DNA of 64,000 bases from Streptomyces rugosispiralis (GCF_024505145.1 NZ_JANIAA010000032.1:54152-118151); one strand, 5' to 3'; shown: positions 34,127 through 42,581, counted from the stretch's first letter. Notes: a model not told the origin generated them from the sequence alone. A program made the numbers and translations.

Positions 34127-35641
34127 TCAATAAGCCCCCTGCCCCTGGAGCACCGCACGCAGCGTCTTCCACAAGATCACTGTGTCCAGGGCGAGGGACC
34201 AGTCCTCCACGTACCGCAGGTCCAGCCGGACCGCCTCCTCCCACGGCAGATCGCTGCGCCCGCTGATCTGCCACAGACCGGTGAGCCCGGGTTTGACCAG
34301 CAGCCGCCGCCGGATGTCCGGGCCGTACGCGGCGGACTCCTCGGGTAACGGAGGCCGCGGGCCGACGAGCGACATCGATCCGGTGAGCACGTTGAAAAGC
34401 TGCGGTAGCTCGTCGATCGAGTACCGGCGCAGCACCGCGCCCACCCGGGTCACCCGCGGATCCCGGCGGAGCTTGAACAGCAGGCCGGCGCCCTCGTTGC
34501 GGTCGGCCAGCTCGGCACGTGCCCGGTCGGCCCCGGCGACCATGGTGCGGAACTTGAGAATGGTGAACTCGCGGCCGTCCTTGCCCACCCTGCGCTGGCG
34601 GTAGAACACCCCACCCCGACTGTCCACCAGCACGAGCAGCCCGACGAACACCATCAGCGGCGCGAACAGCACCAGCAGGATCGCCGCGCCCATCCGGTCG
34701 ACGACCCCTTTGACCGCCCGGCGGCCCCCGGTGAAGGTCGGCATGCTGACCCGCAGCAGCGGGATCCCGAGCACCGCGTCGATATGCAGCCGCGGACCGG
34801 CCACCTCCATCAGCACGGGGGCCACGACCATCTCGGCGTCGCTGCCCTCGAGGTTCCAGGCCAGCCGCTGCAGCCGGTCCGGTGACCAGTGCGGGTCCGG
34901 TGTGACCGCGACGACACGGTAGCCGTCGTGTCTGACGTGCTTGGCGACGTCCGACATCCGGCCGACGACCGGCACTCCGTCCACCTGGTCACCGTCCAGC
35001 CCGCGGCCATCCGTCGTGCACACCGCGTCCACCCGCCAGCCGAGGTGCGGGAACTTGCGGGTTCGGGTGATCAGGTCGCGGACGGTGGCCGGGCTCCCGG
35101 CAGCGAGCACCGGTCGCAGACAGCGTCCTTCCTTCCGCTGTTTGTGCAGCCAGAGGCGCAGCAGATACCGCGCGGTCATGGTGACGAGCGCGATCGCGGG
35201 GATCGCGACGAAGATCCAGAGCTTGATGTTGCGCGAGGTGAGGGCGATGCCGCCGAGCGCCAGTACGACGGTCGCCGTGAACAGTGAGCGTCCGAGCCGA
35301 CGGAATTCCTCGGCGCCCTGGCCGAGCACGGCCGGAGCCCACGCCCGGCTCACCGCGAGCGCCCCCAGCACCAGCAGCTCGGTGCCGAAGGCGAGAATTC
35401 CCCATTTCTCATGCCAGTTGGCCGCGTCCCGGGCGCCGAAGAAGTTGCCGATCGCCGCCACGACGAAGGCCGTGGCCACGGTATCGCTGGTGATCACGGT
35501 ACGGCGGTACCGCTGCTCCCAGCCGATCGCGGGCTGTCTGATCGCCCCGTCCGCCAGACGCCCGCGCGCCGGCGGAAACGGGTTGAGTAATCCCCCTTGC
35601 ACAGAACCCCCCAGGTCCCAGTGGTTCGACGTGTTCGCCAT
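34127..35641 (-). CDS. Polyprenyl glycosylphosphotransferase (initiating sugar transferase)
   Basis: 504 residues from ATG 35641. Four N-terminal membrane helices (for example LWIFVAIPAIALVTMTARYL), a Rossmann-like central domain, a fifth hydrophobic segment and the Bac_transf catalytic domain: FYRQRRVGKDGREFTILKFR, DELPQLFNVLTGSMSLVGPR, KPGLTGLWQISGRSD. It transfers hexose-1-phosphate to undecaprenyl phosphate at the membrane (WbaP/CpsE group), the committed step. The first gene of the 21-gene run. The ribosome binding site (GAGG) is weak. Confidence 0.92.
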   Translation of the reverse strand: MANTSNHWDLGGSVQGGLLNPFPPARGRLADGAIRQPAIGWEQRYRRTVITSDTVATAFVVAAIGNFFGARDAANWHEKWGILAFGTELLVLGALAVSRAWAPAVLGQGAEEFRRLGRSLFTATVVLALGGIALTSRNIKLWIFVAIPAIALVTMTARYLLRLWLHKQRKEGRCLRPVLAAGSPATVRDLITRTRKFPHLGWRVDAVCTTDGRGLDGDQVDGVPVVGRMSDVAKHVRHDGYRVVAVTPDPHWSPDRLQRLAWNLEGSDAEMVVAPVLMEVAGPRLHIDAVLGIPLLRVSMPTFTGGRRAVKGVVDRMGAAILLVLFAPLMVFVGLLVLVDSRGGVFYRQRRVGKDGREFTILKFRTMVAGADRARAELADRNEGAGLLFKLRRDPRVTRVGAVLRRYSIDELPQLFNVLTGSMSLVGPRPPLPEESAAYGPDIRRRLLVKPGLTGLWQISGRSDLPWEEAVRLDLRYVEDWSLALDTVILWKTLRAVLQGQGAY

Positions 35642-35656
35642 CGCCTCACACTGATC

Positions 35657-35803
35657 CACCCCTCGGGAGGCCCCCGCCCCCCGCACTCTTCCTCCCCTCG
35701 GAGGGCCCCCGCCCCCGCTTCGCGCCGTTCCTCCCCGCGGGAGGCCCCCACCCCCCCGCACCGCGCTATTCCTCCCCGCGGGAGGCCCCTACCCCCCGCG
35801 CAT
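35657..35803 (-). repeat. Four tandem hairpin units upstream of the exopolysaccharide operon
   Basis: Units of 39-41 bases, each a hairpin of the type CCTCCC-CGC-GGGAGG followed by C-rich spacers: 35659-35670 (partial), 35691-35705, 35730-35744 and 35771-35785. The last two have identical stems. They lie in the transcribed leader or promoter zone directly before the first gene. Candidate roles are a leader attenuator or protein-binding array. Confidence 0.75.
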
Positions 35804-36696
35804 GACATCCGGCTCTTTCGGAGCTACGTGAACAACTCACCCCGGCGGCGGCAGGCTCGCCTGCCCCGCCAGGCTCTCGAGGTGCGCGGGAGCCCGTCGT
35901 AACCCCCGGGTGCTCCCCAGCGCCCAAGGCCCCCTCTCGGGCTCCAAGAACTGATCACCCCCACGTCTGGCGCCGGCGACGCGACTGCTGACTGACCGTA
36001 GAGCCGGACGCATAGATCATCATTTGTCGCTCGGTGTCCAAACATGTGAAGCACGGTCAATCTAGACCATCGGGGCCCATCTGAAGAGGGGGATGTGTGT
36101 AATTTGTGTTCAAACTTTGAAGCTGGCTCCACCGATCGGTCGCCGCCCGAGGGCGCCTTGACGCCAAGGCACGGCGGTGACCTGCGATGACGGGAGTTCT
36201 CCGGGTCACAGGGGCGGCGCGCGGCGGTGGCGGCTCGGCCTTCAAGCTCAGCCGACGCGGTACACCCGGGGCGGCATCCGGAACGGCCGGACCGGTCACC
36301 GTGGCGACAGGACCGTCCGTCATCGAAGTGGTGCCGACCAGCGCGCCGCAGCCGCGTGAGGCCGTGTGACCCAGCTCTCAGTGCGACCGTGCAGCAGATG
36401 CGCGGGGTCCGCGTCGAGGAGGGGTGACAGGAAGGGAGGAGCATGTGGAGACGGACTTCACCACCGCGCTTCGCGGACAGCGTCCCCTCACTGGTCTTCA
36501 GGTCGACGCCCGCGAGGCCGTGAGCGAGAGACCCGCGGCAACGGCCAGAGCGGCGAGGGTGAGCTTGTGAACGCGGGCGACCACAACGCGCACCGCCACC
36601 GCGCACACCCCGCCGCACCGCCGCTTCGGCATGTGCGAGGGCTGATTGCCGCGAAAAACGCCTTGTGAGAGGGTTGCGGCAGAGCCCAGCAAGCTC
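35804..36696. other. Gene-free regulatory interval between the exopolysaccharide operon and gdx
   Basis: I find no gene I can support. The frames here overlap on both strands. A GTG 36445 frame of about 41 codons (VETDFTTALRG...) has GGGAGGAG upstream but no family; a 60-codon frame at 36187 likewise has no recognised relative. A minus-strand stretch near 36500-36575 encodes HKLTLAALAVAAGLSLTAS, like a secretion signal, then stops, and may be a fragment. The region should hold the promoter of the 21-gene operon. Confidence 0.5.
36000..36140 (-). promoter_or_regulatory. AT-rich block, candidate promoter region of the exopolysaccharide operon
   Basis: The local base composition drops sharply compared with flanks, with CATAGATCATCATTTGTCGC, AATCTAGACC and GTAATTTGTGTTCAAACTTTG. 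GGTC-AATCTA-GACC (36048-36061 area) is a small inverted repeat. AT-rich islands like this usually mark promoters and nucleoid-protein sites in Streptomyces. No unambiguous -35/-10 pair was found. Confidence 0.4.
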
Positions 36697-36737
36697 CTGG
36701 ACGAGGTGCGCCGTACCCAGCGATGACAAGACGGCGC
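36697..36737 (+). ncRNA. Guanidine-III riboswitch (ykkC-III class)
   Basis: All conserved blocks of the 41-base class are present in order and with the exact spacing I recall: CTGG, ACGAGGT, GCGCCGT, ACCCAG, a 10-base linker ending GACAAG, and ACGGCGC. Stem P1 pairs CTGG (36697-36700) with CCAG (36717-36720); the pseudoknot stem pairs GCGCCGT (36708-36714) with ACGGCGC (36731-36737). P1 differs from the commonly cited CCGG/CCGG form by compensating changes. The 3' strand ends one base before the AGGGAG ribosome binding site of the SMR gene, so guanidinium binding would plausibly open or close that site. Confidence 0.9.
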
Positions 36738-36749
36738 AGGGAGTGAGAC

Positions 36750-37064
36750 ATGGCCTGGATCGTTCTCGTGCTCTCGGGAGTGCTGGAAGCCGTTTGGGCT
36801 ACGGCCCTGGGCAAGTCCGCCGGACTGTCCCGGCCCGCGCCCACCGCCATCTTCGTCGCCGGCCTCGCGCTGAGCATGATCGGGCTCTCCTACGCGCTCA
36901 GGACCCTGCCCGTAGGAACCGGCTATGCCGTCTGGGTCAGCATCGGCGCCGTCCTCACGGCCGTCTACGCCATGGCCTTCGGCGGCGAGTCCGTCAGCGC
37001 GCTGAAGATCGTGCTGCTCATTGGCATTGTCGGCTGCGTCGCCGGGCTGAAGCTCGCGCACTGA
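36750..37064 (+). CDS. gdx: SMR-family guanidinium exporter (Gdx/SugE type)
   Basis: 104 residues with four membrane helices, the standard SMR size. The key Glu13 is in the Gdx-type motif G10-x-x-E13-x-x-W16 (LSGVLEAVWATALGKS), and GTGYAVWVSIGAV follows in helix 3. Gdx proteins are dual-topology dimers that swap protons for guanidinium. The functional assignment is strengthened by the guanidine-III riboswitch directly upstream, 12 bases from the ATG, with AGGGAG six bases before the start. It converges with the SMI1/KNR4 gene. Confidence 0.93.
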   Translation: MAWIVLVLSGVLEAVWATALGKSAGLSRPAPTAIFVAGLALSMIGLSYALRTLPVGTGYAVWVSIGAVLTAVYAMAFGGESVSALKIVLLIGIVGCVAGLKLAH

Positions 37065-37114
37065 GCGGCCATCGGCAGCAGGCGCGGTGTGACGAACGCG
37101 TTCGCAGTGCACGT

Positions 37115-37699
37115 TCACGCGGGAGCCTGTGGCGCACTTTTACGGATCTGCGTTTCCTCGGCCTGGAGGACGACTCCGGCCCTCAACGGGCCGGTGCCCT
37201 GAGTGAGGGCTTCGGCCAGGGCGGCCAGGAACTCGCCGAGGGATCCGTACCCCGGGGAGGTGAGCGGTTCAGAGGGCGGCTCACCGCCGGCCAGGTGGAA
37301 GGTTGCGAGCCGACCGCCGGCATCGATTGCCAGGCCGCCCCACGGGGGCAGGGAGTAGTCGGTGACGGCGAACGGAACCCATGAGCCCCAGAACGGGTCG
37401 GTGTTCCCTCCCCCGCCCCGGACGTGCGCGATCTCCTCAAGCGGCAGCAGATGGTGCTGGGCGAGGAACAGGCCCGGGTCGTACTCGTCGGGGTCGCGGT
37501 CATGGGCTGAAGCATCGACCGTTCCGTCGCACACCGTCAGCAGGGTGGCCAGTTCGGCGGGCAGGCTCAGCCCCAGTTCGTCCTCGGTGGAACGAACATC
37601 GGCCACGGCAGCGCCCGGCCGTAAGGTGGCGTGCGAGGCGGGCGCGTGCACCGCCAGCCAGTCGGTGATGGCGGCCCAGGCGGACAGAACGTCGCTCAT
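37115..37699 (-). CDS. SMI1/KNR4-family protein
   Basis: 194 residues from ATG 37699 (MSDVLSAWAAITDWLAVHAP) with GGAGG seven bases upstream; ATG 37711 is the alternative. The SMI1/KNR4 pattern is VRSTEDELGLSLPAELATLL, CDG near 65 and GSWVPFAVTDYSLPPWGGLA, with a C-terminal GYGSLGEFLAALAEAL. In bacteria this fold often appears as an immunity protein or toxin partner, but many Streptomyces copies are solitary, as here, with no toxin next to it. Confidence 0.85.
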   Translation of the reverse strand: MSDVLSAWAAITDWLAVHAPASHATLRPGAAVADVRSTEDELGLSLPAELATLLTVCDGTVDASAHDRDPDEYDPGLFLAQHHLLPLEEIAHVRGGGGNTDPFWGSWVPFAVTDYSLPPWGGLAIDAGGRLATFHLAGGEPPSEPLTSPGYGSLGEFLAALAEALTQGTGPLRAGVVLQAEETQIRKSAPQAPA

Positions 37700-37923
37700 C
37701 GTGTCCTCCATCGGCGTGGACGAGGGGAAAGAGTGGCACGGCCACCCGATGTCCACCAGGTGGGCGTGCCCCCGCTTAGCCGGACCGCGCAGGTCAGGCC
37801 ATCCGAACCCGCACGGTGCGGTGGACGCGCTCCGGACCACCGGCGTAGTCGGAGTTCCTGGCCGGGTTCAGGCCACGGGGGCACGGGGGCGCGGGGGCAC
37901 GGGCCGTCCTGGTACCGGAACGG

Positions 37924-39519
37924 TCAGCTTTCCGTTCCCGCGGCCCAGAGCACGGTGTCGCCGGACTTGATCACAACATTTCCGTCGACCTGGAACACGA
38001 GGACCGCCCCTTGGTGGCCATTGGTCCGCGAGGACCACAGGAACTGCCCGCCACTGTCGTAGACGACCAGGTTGCCGTCCGCCTGGAAGCGGGCGGAGTT
38101 GCCCTCCCCCTTGGTCATCGCGGCCCAGCGCGGCTCGTGATCCTGGTCGGAGACCACCAGGTTGCCGTCCTGCTGCATGGTCAGACTCCTGGCCCCGGCC
38201 GCCACGGACTCCCCGGCGGCCAGTTCGAACGTGGCCCGTATGACCTTGAGTGCCGCGCCCTTGTCCTTGGGCTCCTGGCTTTTCTGGGATTCTTGAGACT
38301 GCTGGGTCTCCCGAGGCTTTTGCGCCGAGGCGGACGGTGTCTTTCCTTCGGTCGCCGAGGAGGCCGAGGAGGCCGAGCCGGACGGGCGTCCCTGCGCGGA
38401 CGGGGAGGACTTGGCCGAGGACCGCTGCGTACCGAAGTAGACGGTGGCCGCCACGGCCACCACGACCGCGACCGCCGCGATGGCCGTGGTCAGCAGCCAG
38501 GCGGGCGGGCGGCGCCGGACGGGCTCGGCCGGGGTGGCGAGGACGGTGTCGGACCTCGCCGCCGCCCCGGCCGAATCCTGATCGGCGAGGGCGGCGGTGG
38601 AGTGGTGCGCGAGGTCGACCATGGTGCGCGCCGAATGCTCGGCCTCGGTCAGTTTTCCGGCCAGAACCGTGGGGCACTCCTCGGGCCACCGCCCGATCCG
38701 GCCGCCCCTCTCCTCCAGCCATCCGCCCAGCTGGGCCGCCGTCGGGCGCACCGCCGGGTCCTTGGCCAGACACGCGGTGAGCAGCGGCACCAGTTCCGGG
38801 GGGACGCCTTCGAGGTCGGGTTCCTCGTGGACCACTCGGTACAGCAGAGTGGCCGCGGGGATCTGCTCCCCCGCACGCGAGAAGGGGCCGTGTCCGGTCG
38901 CGGCGTAGACCAGCACGGCGGCCAGCGAGAACACGTCGGCGGGGGCGGCGGCGACACCGCCGACGGCCTGGTCCGGTGCGAGAAACCCGGGGGAGCCCAC
39001 GGAGACACCGAGGCGGGTGTGCCGAGTGTCGTCGGCGGCCCGTGCGATGCCGAAGTCGATCAGCCGTGGACGGTCGCGTGCCAGCAGGATGTTCCCGGGC
39101 TTGACGTCCCGGTGCGCGAGGCCGGCCTGGTGCACGGCCCGCAGGGCGCCGCACAGTTCGGCGGCGAGTGAGAGCAGCGCGGTCTGCGACAGCACGCCAT
39201 GGGCCGTAACCCATTCGGCGAGCGACGGCGCGGGCACATACTCGGTGGCCAGCCACTGCGGGCGCCGGCCCGGCGCACTGTAGTCCACGACGGTCACGGT
39301 CCACGGCGAACGGACGCGGTCGCTGTTGCTTATCTCGCGGGCGAACCGCTCCTCGAACCCCGGCTCGGAGCCGAGATCGTCGCGGATCGTCTTCAGCGCG
39401 AGCAGCCGACCCGAACCCGTACGGGATAAGAACACCTGCCCCATGCCGCCCGCACCGAGCCGGCCGAGCAACGGATAGCCGCCTATGGACGTCGGGTCCG
39501 AAGGCAGAAGGTTATTCAT
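37924..39519 (-). CDS. Membrane Ser/Thr protein kinase with extracellular bulb-lectin domain
   Basis: 531 residues from ATG 39519 (MNNLLPSDPT); the longer frame is unsupported. The kinase domain has GRLGAGGMGQVF (P-loop, about 17-28), the Lys in LLALKTI, HRDVKPGN and the DFG motif in RLIDFGIA. After a linker, one helix (WLLTTAIAAVAVVVAVAATV) spans the membrane. The outer part has a Ser/Gln-rich stalk and a bulb-type lectin domain with three Q-x-D-x-N-x-V motifs (QQDGNLVV, QADGNLVV, QVDGNVVI), the mannose-binding signature. It looks like a sugar-sensing PknB-type kinase. It is divergent from the methyltransferase gene. Confidence 0.92.
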   Translation of the reverse strand: MNNLLPSDPTSIGGYPLLGRLGAGGMGQVFLSRTGSGRLLALKTIRDDLGSEPGFEERFAREISNSDRVRSPWTVTVVDYSAPGRRPQWLATEYVPAPSLAEWVTAHGVLSQTALLSLAAELCGALRAVHQAGLAHRDVKPGNILLARDRPRLIDFGIARAADDTRHTRLGVSVGSPGFLAPDQAVGGVAAAPADVFSLAAVLVYAATGHGPFSRAGEQIPAATLLYRVVHEEPDLEGVPPELVPLLTACLAKDPAVRPTAAQLGGWLEERGGRIGRWPEECPTVLAGKLTEAEHSARTMVDLAHHSTAALADQDSAGAAARSDTVLATPAEPVRRRPPAWLLTTAIAAVAVVVAVAATVYFGTQRSSAKSSPSAQGRPSGSASSASSATEGKTPSASAQKPRETQQSQESQKSQEPKDKGAALKVIRATFELAAGESVAAGARSLTMQQDGNLVVSDQDHEPRWAAMTKGEGNSARFQADGNLVVYDSGGQFLWSSRTNGHQGAVLVFQVDGNVVIKSGDTVLWAAGTES

Positions 39520-39857
39520 GACGACTGTTCCCTGGAAGTGTGCGTCAGCGCTCGAACTACGCGCTGGGCCTTGGCTTGCGTGATGGTGAGCAGGGTGGTC
39601 CGCGCCCGCAAGTATGCCGGATGGGTTCATCCTTCGCGTTTCTTTCCAACTCATTGGCGTCGGCCGGAGGTTGTGCCTGGCCGGGGGGCTCCGAGAGCCG
39701 TCAACTCCCGAGCGCGAAACCCAACAAACACCGCAAAAGGTTCGAAAAGTCGGTCGTATCTGCGGCGCCCATGTCCGGGGCATCGCGAACGCGAGGGTGC
39801 GATACGGTTTAGCGGTAGCCGTATTACCGCGAATTTCCACACCTTCTGGAGAGGCCC
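39520..39857. promoter_or_regulatory. Divergent promoter region with inverted repeats (kinase/methyltransferase)
   Basis: No gene is supported in these 338 bases. Near the methyltransferase start lie nested inverted repeats: ATACGG (39802-39807) with CCGTAT (39819-39824), and CGGTA (39813-39817) with TACCG (39825-39829). They are suitable as a TetR operator; the TetR gene converging with the methyltransferase gene is the obvious candidate. Confidence 0.45.
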
Positions 39858-40961
39858 ATGTGCCCTGCGCCCAATCCCTCGCAGGCCGACGCGGCGACGG
39901 CCCCGGCCACGGCTCCGGCCCCGGCCCCGGCCACGACGGCGTCCGAGGCGTCCGCGTCCGGGCGGTCCATGGAGATGCTGCGCCTGCTGTCCGGTTTCCA
40001 GCAGTCCCAGGCGCTGTACGCGCTGGCCAAGCTCGGTGTGGCCACGGCGCTGCACGGCGGCCCGATGACGGTCGGGGAGTTGGCGAAGACCACGGAGACG
40101 GACGCCGACGCGCTGCGGCGGCTGCTGCACATCCTCTCCGGTATCGGGGTGGTGACCCATCATGGTGCGGACGCCTTCGCGCTCACCCCGCTCGGCTCCA
40201 CGCTGGTGGCGGATGTGCCCGGTTCGGTGCGCGACATGGCGGTCATGTGGATGGAGACGCACTACGCGCCCTTCTCCGAGCTGGTCACCACCGTCCGTAC
40301 GGGCATCCCGGCGGCCACGGCGCACTTCGGACAGTCCTTCGCGGAGTGGCTGGGCACCCACCCGGAGCACCTGCCCGTGATGGCGTCGGCGATGGCCAAC
40401 CTGACGTACGGTCCCAAGGACGCCGCACTGACCGGCTACCGGCTCCCGCCTGGCGAGGTGGTCGCCGACATCGGCGGCGCCGACGGCTCCGTGCTGGCCC
40501 GGCTGCTGGCCGACGAACCCGGCCGACGCGGCATCGTCTTCGATCTGGAGCACGTGGTGTCCACCGCACACCCGCGACTGGCCGGCCAGGGGGTGGCCGA
40601 CCGCATCGAGGTACGGGCCGGTGACTTCTTCGAGAGCGTACCGGCCGCCGACGTCTACCTGCTGTCCACCGTGCTGCACGACTGGGACGACGTGTCGTGT
40701 GCGCGCGTCCTGGGCCGGGTCGCGGAGGCGGCGTCCCATGGCGCCCGGCTGGTGGTGGTGGAGACGGTGCTCTCGGAGGGCGACGAGCCGCATCCGAGCA
40801 AGCTGCTCGACTTGACCATGCTCGGCATGGTGTCGGGCCACGAGCGTCGGGAGACGGAGTTCGCGGCGCTGTTCGCCAGTGCCGGATTCACCCTCGACCG
40901 GCGCGTCCCAGGGCCTGTGGACAGCCCGTTCGCCATCTTGGAGGCCACGCTCACCCGGTGA
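39858..40961 (+). CDS. SAM-dependent O-methyltransferase (family 2, acetylserotonin-OMT type)
   Basis: 367 residues. After an Ala/Pro-rich start, a dimerisation winged helix (LGVATALHGGPMTVGELAKT) precedes the SAM fold: VADIGGADGSVLARLL (motif I), FDLEHVV, RIEVRAGDFFESVPAADVYL and the catalytic-His region STVLHDWDD near 280. Enzymes of this group methylate phenols in natural-product pathways. ATG 39858 has GGAGAGG upstream. Its 3' end overlaps the converging TetR gene by 11 bases. Confidence 0.88.
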   Translation: MCPAPNPSQADAATAPATAPAPAPATTASEASASGRSMEMLRLLSGFQQSQALYALAKLGVATALHGGPMTVGELAKTTETDADALRRLLHILSGIGVVTHHGADAFALTPLGSTLVADVPGSVRDMAVMWMETHYAPFSELVTTVRTGIPAATAHFGQSFAEWLGTHPEHLPVMASAMANLTYGPKDAALTGYRLPPGEVVADIGGADGSVLARLLADEPGRRGIVFDLEHVVSTAHPRLAGQGVADRIEVRAGDFFESVPAADVYLLSTVLHDWDDVSCARVLGRVAEAASHGARLVVVETVLSEGDEPHPSKLLDLTMLGMVSGHERRETEFAALFASAGFTLDRRVPGPVDSPFAILEATLTR

Positions 40962-41568
40962 GCAGGGCGGACACGGTCCGGTCCCGCAGCCACCGCTCGG
41001 CGGTGTCCCAGTCCCAGCCGTTCTGCCGCACCAGCACGCGCCAGGACGACAGGCCGAGGTAGTACCAGAGCACATCCGTCGCACCCGCCACGTCGAGCCC
41101 CTCCCGCAGGGCGCCCAGCGCGGCGATCCGGTCGGCGGTGGTCCGCAGCGCGGCACGGAATCGCTCCTGGGCGAAGCGCAGCAGTTCGGCGGCGTGCGCG
41201 TCGACCGAGGCCGCGTCGAGGAGGATCTCGACGACATCCGCGTGCTTCTCGCTGTCGCGGCGGATGCCCTCGACGGCGTACACCACGACGTCCAGGGCAT
41301 CGTCGGCCGCCGCGATCCGCGCCAGGGTCTGTTCGGCGATGGGGTCCTCGACGCCCACGGTGACCAGGTCGCGCAGGATCTGTGGCTTGCCGCCGGTGCT
41401 GGTGTAGACGGTGTTGGTGCCGACCCGGGCCGCGGCGGCGATCCGGGTGACCGTGGTGGCCACGTAGCCGTGGGTGGCGAACAGCTCCTTGGCGGCGTCC
41501 AGGATCGACTGCCGGGTCGCGGCAGCGGCCTCCGCGCGGCGGGGCGAGTGGTAGCGGCGACCTGGCAT
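40951..41568 (-). CDS. TetR-family transcriptional regulator
   Basis: 205 residues from ATG 41568 (MPGRRYHSPRRAEAAAATRQ). The HTH (ILDAAKELFATHGYVATTVT, then IAAAARVGTNTVYTSTGGK) is typical; the recognition helix end VYTSTGG replaces the usual VYYHFxSK. Converges tail-to-tail with the O-methyltransferase gene, sharing 11 bases. That arrangement, plus the inverted repeats before the methyltransferase gene, suggests it regulates that gene. The ribosome binding site is weak and a longer start is possible. Confidence 0.85.
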   Translation of the reverse strand: MPGRRYHSPRRAEAAAATRQSILDAAKELFATHGYVATTVTRIAAAARVGTNTVYTSTGGKPQILRDLVTVGVEDPIAEQTLARIAAADDALDVVVYAVEGIRRDSEKHADVVEILLDAASVDAHAAELLRFAQERFRAALRTTADRIAALGALREGLDVAGATDVLWYYLGLSSWRVLVRQNGWDWDTAERWLRDRTVSALLTG

Positions 41569-41651
41569 GTGCCGACCGTAGCAAGGGCGCGGGCGCCCCG
41601 GTGCCACGGAAGGATCAGCACTTCCCTCGCCGCCGATGCGTCCCGGACGAC

Positions 41652-42368
41652 TCACAGCGTCCGTCGCACTCCCGCCTGACGTTCCAGGTCGCGCAGTTGC
41701 ACAGCCAGATTTCCTTCCACGGCGTCGTGCGCCGGGCCCCGACGTCCTACGGGCAGAACCTCCTCGCCCCTCATGTCCTCCAGCATGAGAGCGAACGCGG
41801 CATACATCGCCACACCCGCGAGGAGCAGTCCGAAGGCCCCGGAAATGTAGCCAACCCACTCGACACCGGTGAAGTTGAACAGCGAGGCCACTGCGAAGCG
41901 CGGCACAGCCACACACAGCACGAACCACATCGCACGCTTGCGGTTCGCGACGGTCGCCATCAGCAGGGCGAAAGCGGCGAACACGAGATTGAGCATGCCG
42001 AGCACCTCGGTGCCCGCCGGCGGATTGATGGCCAGCACGAGGGAACTCGCCAGCCAGGTTCCGGAGAAGCACGCCATGAGCGTCGCCGCGAGCACGTCCC
42101 TCGCCCCGAACGCCAGGATGCTGACCAGCAGTTGCAGGACGAAGGCCGGAAAGATCGTCAGGGCGACCGCCCGATGAGCGTCGTCGCCCAGGAGGCCCAG
42201 TTGCATGCTTCCGACGATGACCGACGCGATCGCCACCGCGAAGAAACCGACGGGCATCGGGGAGGCGATGGGGCGGAGGTTGATGCGGGTCATCGGCCGC
42301 AGGTCCAGCTCGAAATGCCTACCCGTCGTCGGCTCGGCCCGCTCCCTGGGCGATTCGGGACTGCTCAT
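41652..42368 (-). CDS. Acetate-uptake-family membrane protein (GPR1/FUN34/YaaH, AceTr)
   Basis: 238 residues with six hydrophobic helices starting near 39 (VGFFAVAIASVIVGSMQLGL). The segment RPIASPMPVGFF before helix 1 corresponds to the family signature N-P-x-P-x-G, with Asn and one Pro replaced, so it is a diverged member. The characterised members carry acetate or succinate with protons. ATG 42368 has AGGAGA eight bases upstream. Transcribed toward the TetR gene. Confidence 0.68.
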   Translation of the reverse strand: MSSPESPRERAEPTTGRHFELDLRPMTRINLRPIASPMPVGFFAVAIASVIVGSMQLGLLGDDAHRAVALTIFPAFVLQLLVSILAFGARDVLAATLMACFSGTWLASSLVLAINPPAGTEVLGMLNLVFAAFALLMATVANRKRAMWFVLCVAVPRFAVASLFNFTGVEWVGYISGAFGLLLAGVAMYAAFALMLEDMRGEEVLPVGRRGPAHDAVEGNLAVQLRDLERQAGVRRTL

Positions 42369-42581
42369 GGTGAATTCTCCTGTAAGTCGTGCAGGCAGGG
42401 GAGCGGGGGTGGATCACCGCACAGTCGGCATGCGACGCCCGGGGCATCGCCAGTGTCTGCCCCACCGGGGGCACGCCGTTCCAGCACGTGATCGAGCCCG
42501 CTCCGGATGAGTGGAAATCGCGTACCGGCGCGACGCGGCGCTGATCACGTCGAGCCGCCGCCGGTTGCGTCGGCTATGGGT

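Noticed and set aside
35641..36140. JUMPstart/ops-type element before the exopolysaccharide operon
   Set aside because: The GGCGGTAG core typical of RfaH-dependent operons is not found, and RfaH systems are not expected in this lineage.
36187..36369. 60-codon plus-strand frame upstream of the riboswitch
   Set aside because: No domain, no good ribosome binding site, and a fully overlapping frame with equal claims. Kept only as part of the gene-free interval.
36500..36632. Minus-strand stretch encoding a signal-peptide-like sequence
   Set aside because: It has the hydrophobic HKLTLAALAVAAGL pattern but stops straight after and has no mature part or credible start; at best a tiny fragment.
36580..36750. 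Guanidine-I or guanidine-II type riboswitch ahead of the SMR gene
   Set aside because: The paired ACGR hairpins of class II and the larger class I core are absent, whereas class III blocks are complete.
37093..37104. Palindrome CGAACGCGTTCG as terminator between gdx and the SMI1 gene
   Set aside because: It is perfect but only 12 bases with no room for a loop, so it is unlikely to terminate transcription.
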